Shown here piece by piece: positions 26,305-38,000 of a stretch of 64,000 nt of DNA (within the stretch, counting starts at the first letter, position 1; each line of letters starts with the position of its first letter). Origin of the DNA: Mactromeris polynyma (taxonomy: Eukaryota > Mollusca > Bivalvia > Venerida > Mactridae); assembly GCA_032209605.1 (NCBI GenBank), contig JASFXZ010000003.1, forward strand, positions 6,264,807-6,328,806, written 5' to 3'. The notes under the pieces were generated by a model, which had not been told where the DNA came from, did no database searches, and worked only from the letters and a program-made list of their open reading frames with translations. The position numbers were made by a program, and so were the translations under genes.

Positions 26305-26622
26305 CACGGACATATATGTCCGTGGTTATATATGTCCGTGGTTCAGATGAGCCAGATACATCTTTAAATGAGTATGTATACATCCTTTAATTATTTTTAA
26401 TTTAATGAATTAACAGAAAAATAATAATAAATCATTTAATTAATTGTCTTCATTCCATAAAACGCACATTTTAGCATCAGGCGGGACCATAACCAGACAT
26501 TGTTAAAACCCCTTCACTATGAGAATGAACATGTACCGTAACATATATACATATATCGTGAGATGACACAGAAAAATGATCATTTATGTCGTTATCTAGA
26601 CCACGGACATATAAACCATTTA
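26305..26622. repeat. Element bounded by CACGGACATATA palindromes
   Basis: A perfect 20-bp palindrome CACGGACATATATGTCCGTG lies at 26305-26324, followed at once by a second ATATGTCCGTGG arm. The opposite-facing arm CCACGGACATATAAACC lies at 26601-26617. The same word recurs at 39409 and 45734. It is probably a small TIR element or its hairpin ends. Confidence 0.5.
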
Positions 26623-27593
26623 TTATTTTTTTCTAGATCACAAAGTCTTTAGAAACACAGCATACAAGAACCATTAATTCATTACAAAAATGTTTGTCAA
26701 CTGTCATTACTATTACATGTATCAAAATAAACTTTTACATGAAATCATTAAAATTTACCTGTGTAAAATCCAGTTTGTTTTTCATACAAGTGCGTTCTTT
26801 AGGGATCAGTAATTTAACTGTCAATGTTGAAATTGATTATCTTGTCAAAATGAGTTACAATAAATAGACACTTAAATTACAAAAACATTTTTCGCCTGCA
26901 ATTCATTTCAAATGTTAATAAACACATACTCGACTGACAATTGAACATTGTTAAAATAAGCGATCCCTATGACATCCTGGTACGAAATTTCGCACCGCGA
27001 GCAGTTGATGTGCTTAAAATTTGTTCAACGTTAGTATTAATTTTATAGTTCTTTATTTCATGAAAATATCATTTTTGTTTAAAAAACACCAAGATTGTAT
27101 ATGATAATCAGATCTGTTTGGGCTGTGTATTCCCTGAAAATAAACAATTTTAATTTTGTATTCGTACCCAGGAAGGTTCGACCGTTTTTTTTTCAACAAT
27201 TACTTTTTTAGTTTCTTGAGGTACATTTTATTACGTCAATGATTAATTACTTCTTCTATCGTAATATTTAATTTTCTTGTGGTATGATTCTTATACTATA
27301 GTGGAATATAAAGTATCATACTCGGAAAAGTTTGCATCTAAATTCTAATGCTAACAGTATTAGTAACTAACTAAGATCAGATTCGAACCCCCATCTCCCT
27401 GAATCAGAACAGTGCTTTACTTAATGAGGTTATTGGTCGGCCAGTCTTGCTCCAACACCATATCACTATGTGTACAGCTTTTGTAATGTTTTATAGAGTT
27501 ATTATTGCATTTTGGTGAAATGGCATGGCTTAATTATTAATACATGTCGGTCTATTATTAAGGGACAAAGCTGGGATGACTGATAACTTTTAG

Positions 27594-27794
27594 TTAGTCA
27601 TCCCAGGCAAAAGCGAATGTCTTGAATATATATTCAGATTTTCTGAACAGAAAACCCTTATGCCAAAATGGTTGTGACCTGTCAGAAAATACATGGCTCA
27701 ATTTATTGTGGAAATCAGTACTAATCAGACTGTCTGTCACTGTGTTGTAACTTGCTGCAAATGCAACCATTCCAGTCCTGTAACCTTCTAACAA
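27594..27794 (-). other. Unassigned protein-like segment
   Basis: The minus-strand frame starts after a plausible acceptor (CTTGTTAG at about 27791) and runs 66 residues to a stop at 27594. It has mixed, protein-like composition and ends KTFAFAWDD. I do not recognise it. It could be the last exon of a minus-strand gene, a processed fragment or chance. No upstream partner exon was found, and the INTS15 gene starts nearby on the other strand. Confidence 0.2.
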
Positions 27795-28116
27795 GTGAAG
27801 GGAAGGATTAATGATAGTGTCAGATAAAATTTAATGCTCTACTTCATAAAATAATTTAAGAATTTGATCAGTTTTAAAAGCATTTGTTATGGAAAAATAC
27901 GGTGTACAAGAAAATCGTCACATGAGGAGTAGTTTTTTTACTTACAAGTTAAAGTCCTTGTACTCATTCTGCAAACTATCTACTTGCCCTGTCTAGGTGT
28001 AACATCACTTGTCAGCATAGTTGCTTGGTGTTAGCTTCCACCAACATATCAGTTTTGTGTACAGCTTTCTACAAAAATGTATTTCCAGTTTGTATGTTTG
28101 TAATTTCAGTTTACCA

Positions 28117-31100
28117 ATGAGTAGTATTAGAACAAAATTAAATTACTTGGAGTTTCCAGAATGTTCAAAGGAAGCATTGAACTATGTTGTGAAAACATTT
28201 TCATCAGATCCTCACAGGGGAGTCCCTGGAAGAGGAGGAAGTGGAGAGGGTTTTGCTATTGATATAGCTCAAGAATACATTATTGATAAGTTAAGGAAAA
28301 GGGGACACAATAAGGTAAGCATTGCTTTTTGACAGTTCGTACTATTTTATATTAGTTGTCATTTACCTTATTTTGACCTCAAAATTAGATTTGGCTCTCT
28401 TTAATTTAGAGTTAGTTCTATCTAGCAAGTGTGTTGAGCGATTTGTATAAGCTAAAAGTTATACAGAAGCTGAAGAAACGTCTAAACATGTGTAAATTTT
28501 TATAACCCCAGCACCAAAAATGTTGGGCAGTATTCTGGTTTGAGCTCGTCCATCTGCCCATCTGTTAAGCAACCAAAATACTGATTTTACAACTCCTCCA
28601 AAGCTGTTTCACATAGGGCTCTGATACTTCATAGGAACTTAAACAATCGTATGTATTTGTGCATCTACCGATTTGTTTCTTAATAGAGAAGCAAGAAACA
28701 AAGCCACAGGTGCACAAGTACTGCACAGTTTTACAGTTATGACTCTTTATTTAACAAAATGAACCATTAGCATACATGTAATTATGTGTTTACAACTCCT
28801 CCAAGGCTGTTGCATCTCTGGTCGTGATACTCATAGATGATGATCATCAAGAAGTGTAGATGTGCTTGACATTTTTATTCATTCTTTCCCAACATTGAGG
28901 ATTTTTAAAGGTCCTTAGGATTTGTCAAAATAAGCACACTGGCTTGATTGGCACATTACATTTGTTTTGTTTACTAGATACATTGTAATACTTTCCTCTG
29001 ACACTGCACTGATTGGGGTATTAACCACTTACAGTGATAGTTCTAGTTGATATGTGCAATTCTGTTGATACTGTACTGAAGAAGTGTATGTATTGAATTA
29101 TACTACACTAATATCTGCAGTTTTCTTAGGGAATTGGTCATGCTGCCCTAACTTTTTGAAAATCTGTTGAAATAACATTTAAAATGCATTGTTTTACATT
29201 TATAATTTTATAGCTCAACTTTTTATTTTAGAAACTCCATGATGTCCATGAGCTGCAGTTGTTGGAGATGTTATGTTCAGCTTTACAAAGTGCTCCTGAG
29301 CATGCATGTTACAACATTTTCCATGCTATATTTGGTGGGCATGTTGATCAAACAAAAATAACATTTATGACTAAACTGGTTTCCATGGCAATCGCTGTAA
29401 GTGGTGGACCAGTGCTTGGATGTGCTGCTTTATGGATGCAGGTAAATGTTTTCTTTGATTGCTTTTTAAAACATTGGGTGGTATATCTTTCAAGGTGCAG
29501 AGGGCCTGACTCATGATTCAAAGGTTCAAATTACACCCTAGGCAATCTTCAGAATCCCTGAATTCGGCACAAGTACTGGTTAGTAACCCAAAAATTGAGT
29601 GAGATCAAGTTGTATTTGTCAATGTAAAATGAATAAGTTAAACATATTTTTCATTGTGATAGTCACATATGATGATGTTTATATGTGTACTGTTGTTTAT
29701 GTGGGTGTTGGTGTTTATGTGGGTTCTACTGTTTATGTGGATGTTAATGTTTATGGAATGAAATTTATGTGTGATGTTGTTTGTTTATGTGGGTGTTGTT
29801 GTTCATGTGGGTGTTGTTGTTTATATGTGTGTTGTTGTTTGTTTATGTGTGCTGTTGTTTGTTTATGTGGGTGTTGTTGTTCATGTAGGTGTTGTTGTTT
29901 ATATGTGTGCTGTTGTTTGTTTATGTGTGATGTTGTTTGTTTATGTGGGTGTTGTTGTTTATGTGTGCTGTTGTTTGTTTATGTGTGATGTTGTTTGTTC
30001 ATGTGGGTGTTGTTGTTTATGTGTGCTGTTGTTTGTTTATGTGGGTGTTGTTGTTCATGTGGGTGTTGTTGTTTATATGTGTGCTGTTGTTTGTTTATGT
30101 GTGATGTTGTTTGTTTATGTGGGTGTTGTTGTTTATTTGTGCTGTTGTTTGTTTATGTGTGATGTTGTTTGTTCATGTGGGTGTTGTTGTTTATGTGTGC
30201 TGTTGTTTGTTTATGTGGGTGTTGTTGTTCATGTGGGTGTTGTTGTTTATATGTGTGCTGTTGTTTGTTTATGTGTGATGTTGTTTGTTTATGTGGGTGT
30301 TGTTGTTCATGTGGGTGTTGTTGTTTATATGTGTGCTGTTGTTTGTTTATGTGTGCTGTTGTTTGTTTATGTGTGATGTTGTTTGTTCATGTGGGTGTTG
30401 TTGTTTATGTGAGCTGTTGTTTGTTTATGTGGGTGTTGTTGTTCATGTGGGTGTTGTTGTTTATATGTGTGCTGTTGTTTGTTTATGTGTGATGTTGTTT
30501 GTTTATGTGGGTGTTGTTGTTCATGTGTGCTGTTGTTTGTTTATGTGTGATGTTGTTTGTTCATGTGGGTGTTGTTGTTTATGTGTGCTGTTGTTTGTTT
30601 ATGTGGGTGTTGTTGTTCATGTGGGTGTTGTTGTTTATATGTGTGCTGTTGTTTGTTTATGTGTGATGTTGTTTGTTTATGTGGGTGTTGTTGTTCATGT
30701 GGGTGTTGTTGTTTATATGTGTGCTGTTGTTTGTTTATGTGTGCTGTTGTTTGTTTATGTGGGTGTTGTTGTTCATGTGGGTGTTGTTGTTTATATGTGT
30801 GCTGTTGTTTGTTTATGTGTGATGTTGTTTGTTTATGTGGGTGTTGTTGTTCATGTGGGTGTTGTTGTTTATATGTGTGCTGTTGTTTGTTTATGTGTGC
30901 TGTTGTTTGTTTATGTGTGCTGTTGTTTGTTTATGTGGGTGTTGTTGTTCATGTGGGTGTTGTTGTTTATATGTGTGTTGTTGTTTGTTTATGTGTGATG
31001 TTGTTTGTTTATGTGGGTGTTGTTGTTCATGTGGGTGTTGTTGTTTATATGTGTGTTGTTGTTTGTTTATGTGTGATGTTGTTTGTTTATGTGGGTGTTG

Positions 31101-33923
31101 TTTGTTCATGTGGGTGTTGTTGTTTATATGTGTGCTGTTGTATATATTCAAAAGCTACAATTTGCTTCTCCCATTAATCCAAGTTTTACTACATATGCAT
31201 TGTTTCCTTGTAGGAGAAAGGTAGTCAGAGTCAGTCAGTGTGCGATCTAGCACAGAAGTTAGTGGATGATTATTGTCTTTTATATCCAGATGTCAGCGAT
31301 ACGTTCAAGAATCTCCCTAAAGTATCATCTCTCTTCACTTGTAATTTTGTTACAGCACTCACAACCATCTACCCATACACAGGTATGTCTTCAACTTTAT
31401 ATCATTGACCAATATGTACGAGTTCTGATGATCAATTGTATTTATATTTTATGTATATTATAATATAGACAAGTGCGAGTCCAGCAATTTTCATCAGGGG
31501 GGATCCAGGTCCTGGTAGGAGAGCGTAAGTGTAACAAAAGGATTATCATTATGTGCTTTGACTTATACTCAATTACAGTACTGAACGTTACTTTTGGACA
31601 AAACTGTAAGGCCTTTAAATTTTTGGACCACTTCTGAATACAGGATTTTAAAAAGAAAAAACTATTTCTTGCCAAATTCTCTGGTCCCCCCCCCCCCCCT
31701 CTGGAACCGCACATGTATAGATGATACATATTATTCAACCAAGAAGCTGTATGACAGATGTATTGCATCCAGTGCAGGGTATACTTCCTCTGCTTTCTTG
31801 TAACATGTTCTCAGTATTGCCATAATTATACAAAAACAGATATATTGAATATAATGTTTAGATCTAAACATGAATGGCTGTTGTCTACCAATGGATTTTA
31901 ATGTATTCCTTGACAATTGCCTGGGTGGGCTCTGTCAATTAGAGATACATTACTGTGGTATAAATGACACCTGTACTGATAGGTTGTGTCAGTATTACAT
32001 ACATGAATACAAAAAAGCAGCAGTACTGATTTCAGTATTTGCAACTGTCAGTGGAGAATTAAGTAAATTATTGCTCCACGCTTACTGCGATGCTTCGCTC
32101 ATCAAGTTATCAATTTACCACTTCAAGCGAACATTTGCTAACTTTTGCCCTGGCCTACTACATGCATGCTGGAATTGTATATTTAATTCTTCTATTGCAG
32201 ATATCAACAAGTCGCCACCTCATGTACTGTTAGATTGTATTGTAGACTGGATCTCAAATGATTCGTGTTTGTGTTCAGACTCTGTCAGATTAGTTAGGAT
32301 TCAGTCAACATTTACCTGTCCTATAAGTGGACTGGTTCGCTGGTGCATTCTGGGACCTCTAGTTAGACTGTGCGCAAATCAAGATTCTTCGTCTTCACTA
32401 AAGGAACTCGACATTGACAGAAAAACTACAACAAAGTTTTCAGAGGACAAACTTCAGAGTTTATTTTCTAAGTTACATCTGGGTGTGCTGTTAAGTCTAC
32501 AAGCATATAAAAGTATGGAATTAAATGAGCATCTCCTTACATTCACCGATCTTATCATTGTGTCCAAGACTCTTGCATCATTCTACAAAGATGGTAATTG
32601 TTCTGAGGAAATAGTTCAAAGTGTTAATACATCTACCGATAGACTTGCACAGGTCATTCAAGTGGCTTTAACTACAGCAAGCCTGCCAGGTATGTCTATA
32701 ATTATCTTTTGTGTTAAGTTCACTACCTCATGTTATTCAATGAAGGATTGGAAATATATAACAGTCTACATAATTTAAAAAAAAACTTGTGGCATGATGA
32801 CTTATTCAGGATTTCTATGTAACAAGTAAGGTGACTTGATCATTTTTATGCTCTTATTTGGTTACCCCTGATTATGTTCGAGAATTAACATTTCTGAAAT
32901 GATTTCAGGGTTTATTTCAGCTGTTTTTATAGCTATTATTTGGCTATATTCCAAATGCCAGAAAGGATACATTTTCCTAATTTTAATGTAAATATTCCCA
33001 ATAAATCCAAAGAAAAAGTTTTGATTAAAATTAACCAAAAATTTACAAAGTTATAGGCTTTTCTTCACAGACAGTTTATATAAATAGCAATTGTTGATAA
33101 ATTAATCCCTACATCCTTTACTTTAATTCCTGATATTTTGCTGTGATTTCTAGACTTTTTCCCAATTTCTTAGTTTAAAGTTGAGAAATAATTATTATAT
33201 GTGAGTTGTGCATTTACATTGTTGCTTATGAAGTTGTAAATTATCTTCACCAATACAAGTACAATGTAGCGCAGTATCATTTTCATAACTCATGCTCCTT
33301 ATACATGTATAACGATAGCTCCCTTTGCAGAACCTGTTTATAACTTTATTGTAATATTTCAGGAAAGTTTGACATCCAACAAGTCTGTGAAGGACTTCCA
33401 CCAAACAGGTAAATGTTTTATAAAGCTTTAACTTCCAAGATTGATTGATTACCATTGTATCAGAAAGGTTTTTAAACATAGTAACCCCTGATTCTGTTGG
33501 AAGTTTTTATTTAACTATTTTACATTAAGTTGTTATAGATTGATTTCTAGGTCAGTCATGTGATTGTTCTATATAGTAAAGCTCAAACTATTTTATGCAT
33601 ATTTCACTTTGGCAGCGGTTCCACTTGGTGCTAAATCTAAAGGGTCGTTGTGATATTTTTTTCTGGATTTTATAGTCAAAATACCTGTACATTTGTAATT
33701 TAAAAAAAATTTGACCCTTCAGCCAGAATCCTGAGAGTCAAAATGTGACAATTCCTGGGGGTCAATTATCGAGTCAAATTGAACCCCAGGTCTGGTAAGT
33801 ATTTTTTTCTCGTAAATACGACAATAACACTTTAAATCTAAACTATGAACTTCTGTTTTCAGACTGATGAGAATGATTATGGCTGCTAGATATGTTAATC
33901 AGGAACCCATGGACCTGTCATAA
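28117..33923 (+). CDS. INTS15: Integrator complex subunit 15
   Basis: Six coding exons join in phase: 28117-28314, 29232-29441, 31214-31382, 32201-32689, 33363-33408 and 33863-33923 (TAA), giving 390 residues. It matches vertebrate INTS15 (C7orf26) block by block: start MSSIRTKLN, then HDVHELQLLEMLCSALQ, KLVSMAIAV, LAQKLVDDYC, SGLVRWC, LFSKLHLGVL, DRLAQVIQVAL, and a final VCEGLPPNRLMRMIMA. Known role of the family: a nuclear Integrator subunit that works with the INTS10/13/14 module in RNA polymerase II transcript cleavage. The protein ends soon after the last conserved helix; the Pro-rich tail of the human protein (449 aa) is absent. The first coding exon has an acceptor at 28109, so a noncoding 5' exon lies upstream. 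In exon 4 the frame is open far upstream of 32201, but homology and the acceptor (TCTATTGCAG) fix the boundary. Convergent with RRP7A. Confidence 0.93.
29688..31141 (+). repeat. TG-rich higher-order minisatellite in INTS15 intron 2
   Basis: About 1.45 kb is built from 18-20 bp words (TGTGTGATGTTGTTTGTTTA, TGTGGGTGTTGTTGTTCA and variants). They combine in order into a repeating block of about 78 bp. The plus strand has almost no C. Long frames of Cys/Val/Leu in all plus phases, and a His/Gln/Thr frame on the minus strand, are by-products. Confidence 0.93.
31471..31715. repeat. MITE in INTS15 intron 3
   Basis: AGTGCGAGTCCAGCA at the left is mirrored by CTGGAACCGCACAT at the right, with a C-run (about 31686-31700) just inside. 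A Gly-rich open frame across it on the minus strand is a by-product. Confidence 0.5.
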
Positions 33924-33975
33924 ATTATTCATAATGCTCAGATCATCATTTCTGTCCCGCTTGTACTGCTTCTGT

Positions 33976-33981
33976 AATAAA
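33976..33981 (+). terminator. INTS15 poly(A) signal
   Basis: AATAAA lies 53 nt after the INTS15 stop codon, followed by T/GT-rich sequence (TTGTTTTTATTGATTTGTGT). It is the best 3'-end signal in this interval. Confidence 0.65.
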
Positions 33982-34349
33982 TGTTAAAATGATTGCATAT
34001 TGTTTTTATTGATTTGTGTTCAATCAACCTTGATAAATGCTGGGAGATTAAGCTACATCTGTAGGGCCATGGACATTTATATAACCATGGAGTAAAAGTA
34101 CATACACATGCAAAGTAAGAACACCATACGCAACCCTAGAGTAATCTTGGTTCATTTGTAAGATTACTACACTGTCTCATTAAATCTATGTAATGTGGCA
34201 GTTTCACTAGAAGTCCAGCATATTCAACAAGGAATGATCACATATCAGCAATTGTACTATTATGATTCAAGCAAATATGTCTTGTCTAATGAGCTACTTT
34301 TCATACACATTAACAATACTTGTATGTTACAATATATTTGAATTAATGC

Positions 34350-34435
34350 TTTCGGGGAGATGTATGGTGGTTAAAGTGAATATTGCATCCACTCCGTCCT
34401 AGGGTTGTGGGTTCAAACTTTGTCATCATAACCTC
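34350..34435 (+). repeat. tRNA-like SINE head
   Basis: GTATGGTGGTTAAAGTGAA and GTTGTGGGTTCAAACTTT are spaced like A and B boxes, with no closing acceptor stem. It lies between the two convergent genes. The rest of 33990-35070 shows no exon. Confidence 0.4.
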
Positions 34436-35071
34436 ACATGTTCACAAGACACCAAGAAGTTAGCTTGATAATGATTTAATACCAGATTTACTTTGTTCAC
34501 CTTTAATGCTAGTAAATTGATTACTGCCAGTCTCAACATGGCCAGCATCTACAGGAAAGTGCAGCATTTGGCATATATTTTTATCCACAAACGACTGAGT
34601 GTGTTAAAAAACCCTTTTCTTTTAACGAAATGATACACATTGAAATTAGTATTATAGCAAGTATGAGTGACAGATTATTGAAGTTTCTCATTTTTTGGCC
34701 ATTGACACTACAGTTTCCGAAAGACAGATAGTCAGATTACAATTAAAAAGTACACTTTTTCTTGAATTATTGAGACACTAGTATAACAGGGCAAAATCTC
34801 ATACCCATGAGAAACCTCAATGATCTGGCACTTGTACATGCTACATCACTACTGAATATCGATACAATGTCAATACAAATGAACATCGTATTCATAAAAA
34901 TCTACTTTAAATGCCATAAATATCACACTTGGTACAGCCAGTCTTGTCATGAAATTTACAGAATATAGCTTTTCTGTAAAACACAATAAGAGATATTTTC
35001 TGATAAATTTCAAGGCAGATAATTTTGATATTGTCTATAAGCATAACCACACACTTTTTTCCTTTTTTCTA

Positions 35072-35077
35072 TTTATT
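35072..35077 (-). terminator. RRP7A poly(A) signal
   Basis: AATAAA on the minus strand begins 20 nt after the RRP7A stop codon (last base 35098). An A-rich/GT stretch follows. The 3' UTR would be very short. Confidence 0.5.
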
Positions 35078-35097
35078 TCATTATGTAACAAAGTATT

Positions 35098-38000
35098 TCA
35101 GTACGGTTTAAATTTTCTTGATGCTTTCATCAATGCAATTCTTTGTTTGTCTTCTTCAAATTTACGTCTGAGACATGCAATGTCTGAAAAATATAGAAGT
35201 TTACAGGTAATTATGACATCAAAGCTATTCATGTATATTACGCATGGACCTGACAAACATGCCATCATCTATTTTTATCGCCATTATTATCGTGTCAGGT
35301 TCACCCAAGCAAACAATTATAGATTTAGAAAAGCGAAGTACAAAAATGAACTTTAAATAATTAATGAATTATTTAAATTTGAACATGGTCCATAGAAGAA
35401 ATATTTTCATTGCAAATTTCCATTTGAATATTGAATAAGCTTACGTTCTCTTTTCGACTCTCTGATCTGGAAACTGTAGAAGTTCAATAATTCCTGAAAC
35501 AAAGAAAGAGGTGGTGATAAAAAGTAGTAACATCAGCAAGAAGATTCCAATAAAAATTGACATCAATTAAAGCAGAAATGTTATGCCTAAAAGGGCCAAA
35601 GCCTGTTTATGCTACAATCCTTCAGCAGGACTATTAAAACATTTTGACAAATGTCCTGATGGGAGTCTTAAAATAAATTTCCATGAGAACGGCACAACAT
35701 AACGTCATAAAGCTTGCTACGAATCTTAGCAATAATTGCTAAGTCCCTAATGTTTTGAGTTGGGAGGCATTGTCATGTACGTGGTGTTCCCTGTAACAAC
35801 TTGATCTCTCTTTCATAAAGCTTGCTCACTTGTAAAATTACTGTAATCATGTCCCTAATCTACAGACTGTGTTTGTTTGCGCTTTTACGCCATAAGTCCA
35901 CAGTATTTCAGTTATTTACGGCAGTCAATAAGCCATTAAGTGTTTCTGGGTTACCAACCAGTACTAAACCTTCATCTGCAAGCAAAAGACATGGAAGACA
36001 AATTACTTTGGATGCATTATCTACAGTCAATTGTCATGGAAGAAAACATGCCACACCATGGATTCAAACCTATGACCTCCTGATTAGCAGTAGTGTGATC
36101 CACATATGGCCCTAACAAAGCAAACTTCCACAGACTTCTGTAACAAAATCTGTAATGTACAACATACCTTATCTTTTCTCCTTTTCTTTTCCTTGTGTGT
36201 AATTGCTTTCTCATGAGCCTCAGTTCTAGGTGCTCCTTTATTTTTACCGAATTTTGAAACAGTTACCCAACCATCTTCATCAGCTACACCTTCTGTAGCC
36301 TTGGCAGTCTCTATTTCCTGAAATATAATCTTACAATGCTACAATGACTGCAACTTTTATTAATATTCAAAAAATCAGTAAAGGAGTTTTGCAACAGCGT
36401 ACAAGATTAACAACAAGCAACCACTAATGGATTAAATAATTACAGAGCAAATGCTTCAGTTCATAACAAATCAAGGATTTGACATCTGATGCTGCTGTCC
36501 TGCATTTTTGATTATTCAGCTGATGTCTTCTTTTTTGACAAAAAAATATTGTCAGACTTATAGTCAGATATGTGTCAAAATGGTAATTTTGTTGAAGGGT
36601 GTAGGAGTATTCATTGAAGTTTTGAAGATTTCCTCTTTCTAACTCAGCATTCTCACTACTGATCCAAACATGAGTAATTTTTATAAAAATTTCCATTCCA
36701 AGACATTTAACCCTTCAATAACAAATACACAGAAAGATCTCCTGTTTTCCCTACCTTGTGTATTCTAGAATCATATTCTTCCATATATTTATCAATCTCT
36801 GACTGTAGCTCTCCTGTATCAACACAATCATCAGTGTATTCTTTCACCCACTCTGAAAACAGGTTTACCTTTGATTATAAGATCAAGGGAGAATTAGCAA
36901 ATACATTTTCTGAATTATATTGAAAGTTTGGTTTAAATCACAATGTTGTTAATGTGTTATAATTGCATGAAGGTCAGTTTACTTAGTTTGGCACTCCTCA
37001 TATTAGTATTAACTAACATTAGGTGCCTCTATAGACTGATTGCCAAGATCGTGTATGATTTTTCACTCATACCATTACAGGAATATGCTGTTTTGTCAGA
37101 TTATTAAACTAAAAAGAATGTCCAGATGCACAGCAAGAACCAACATTTATGTTTTATTTTGTATATGAATTAGTTTTTCTTGAAAATAGGTAGCAGGCCA
37201 TAGTTTACCAGTGTTTCAATATACTTAGAGAGACCGTTTTACTTGTTTTCGTCCCTGACAACAGCTTAGCAACATATGTTGAATAATTACAAGAAATAGT
37301 TTGGTTTAAGCTGAAAATTATCAGAACTTCTGGTACAATCTGCACATACAGTGCCTTTGACCATTAAGAAATAAATTTAAATATGAGATGGCCAAAGACA
37401 ACAAATATACATGTTACAAATACAACATCAATCATGCAATACAAGCATACACAGATCAGAACCATGTTAATTGTGTGTAAAATATAACGCAAGATATAAT
37501 AACAATGAGCATGATGACATTTCACCAGAGATGTTTTACATATCTTGGTACATACTACTTAGTCCACAATTGATGTGATGTCCTCCTTTCTTATTCATTA
37601 TCAATGGCTTGTTGTATGGCAACTGCTTGGCTTTATTTACTGCTAATGCTTTCTTAAACACTATGTAGGCAACTTTGTAACCCTGTAAGTAGTCAATCAA
37701 TATTATTTAACATAAAGATGTTTTAATACAAATATAAACATATTACAAGTCTGACGAAAGCACTGAACTTTATTTTTGAAACATCATATTCATAAATGCT
37801 TTAAACAAAATGTAGAGAAACCAGAAACTGTTAAAAATATGTGACTTCAGACTATCAGACAGGTTCTCATTGATGAGAAATCCAAAGCCTTGAAATGTTT
37901 GGCTTGACTATTCTCTTTCATTTAAATGTATAAAATCAAGGTAGAGGTTTGCATATAATAAAAACAGTATGATTAACATCTGACTCACCTCTATAACTGG

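Noticed and set aside
29599..31224. Cys/Val-rich and His/Gln-rich long frames
   Set aside because: They arise from the TG-rich minisatellite in INTS15 intron 2; all phases are open and composition is dictated by the repeat.
31870..32200. In-frame upstream extension of INTS15 exon 4 (ATG at 31870)
   Set aside because: The acceptor at 32200, phase agreement with the exon ending at 31382, and alignment to known INTS15 place the exon start at 32201; the upstream part does not match the family.
34949..35356. 135-codon plus-strand frame
   Set aside because: It is antisense to the last RRP7A exon and its 3' region, with no recognisable domain.
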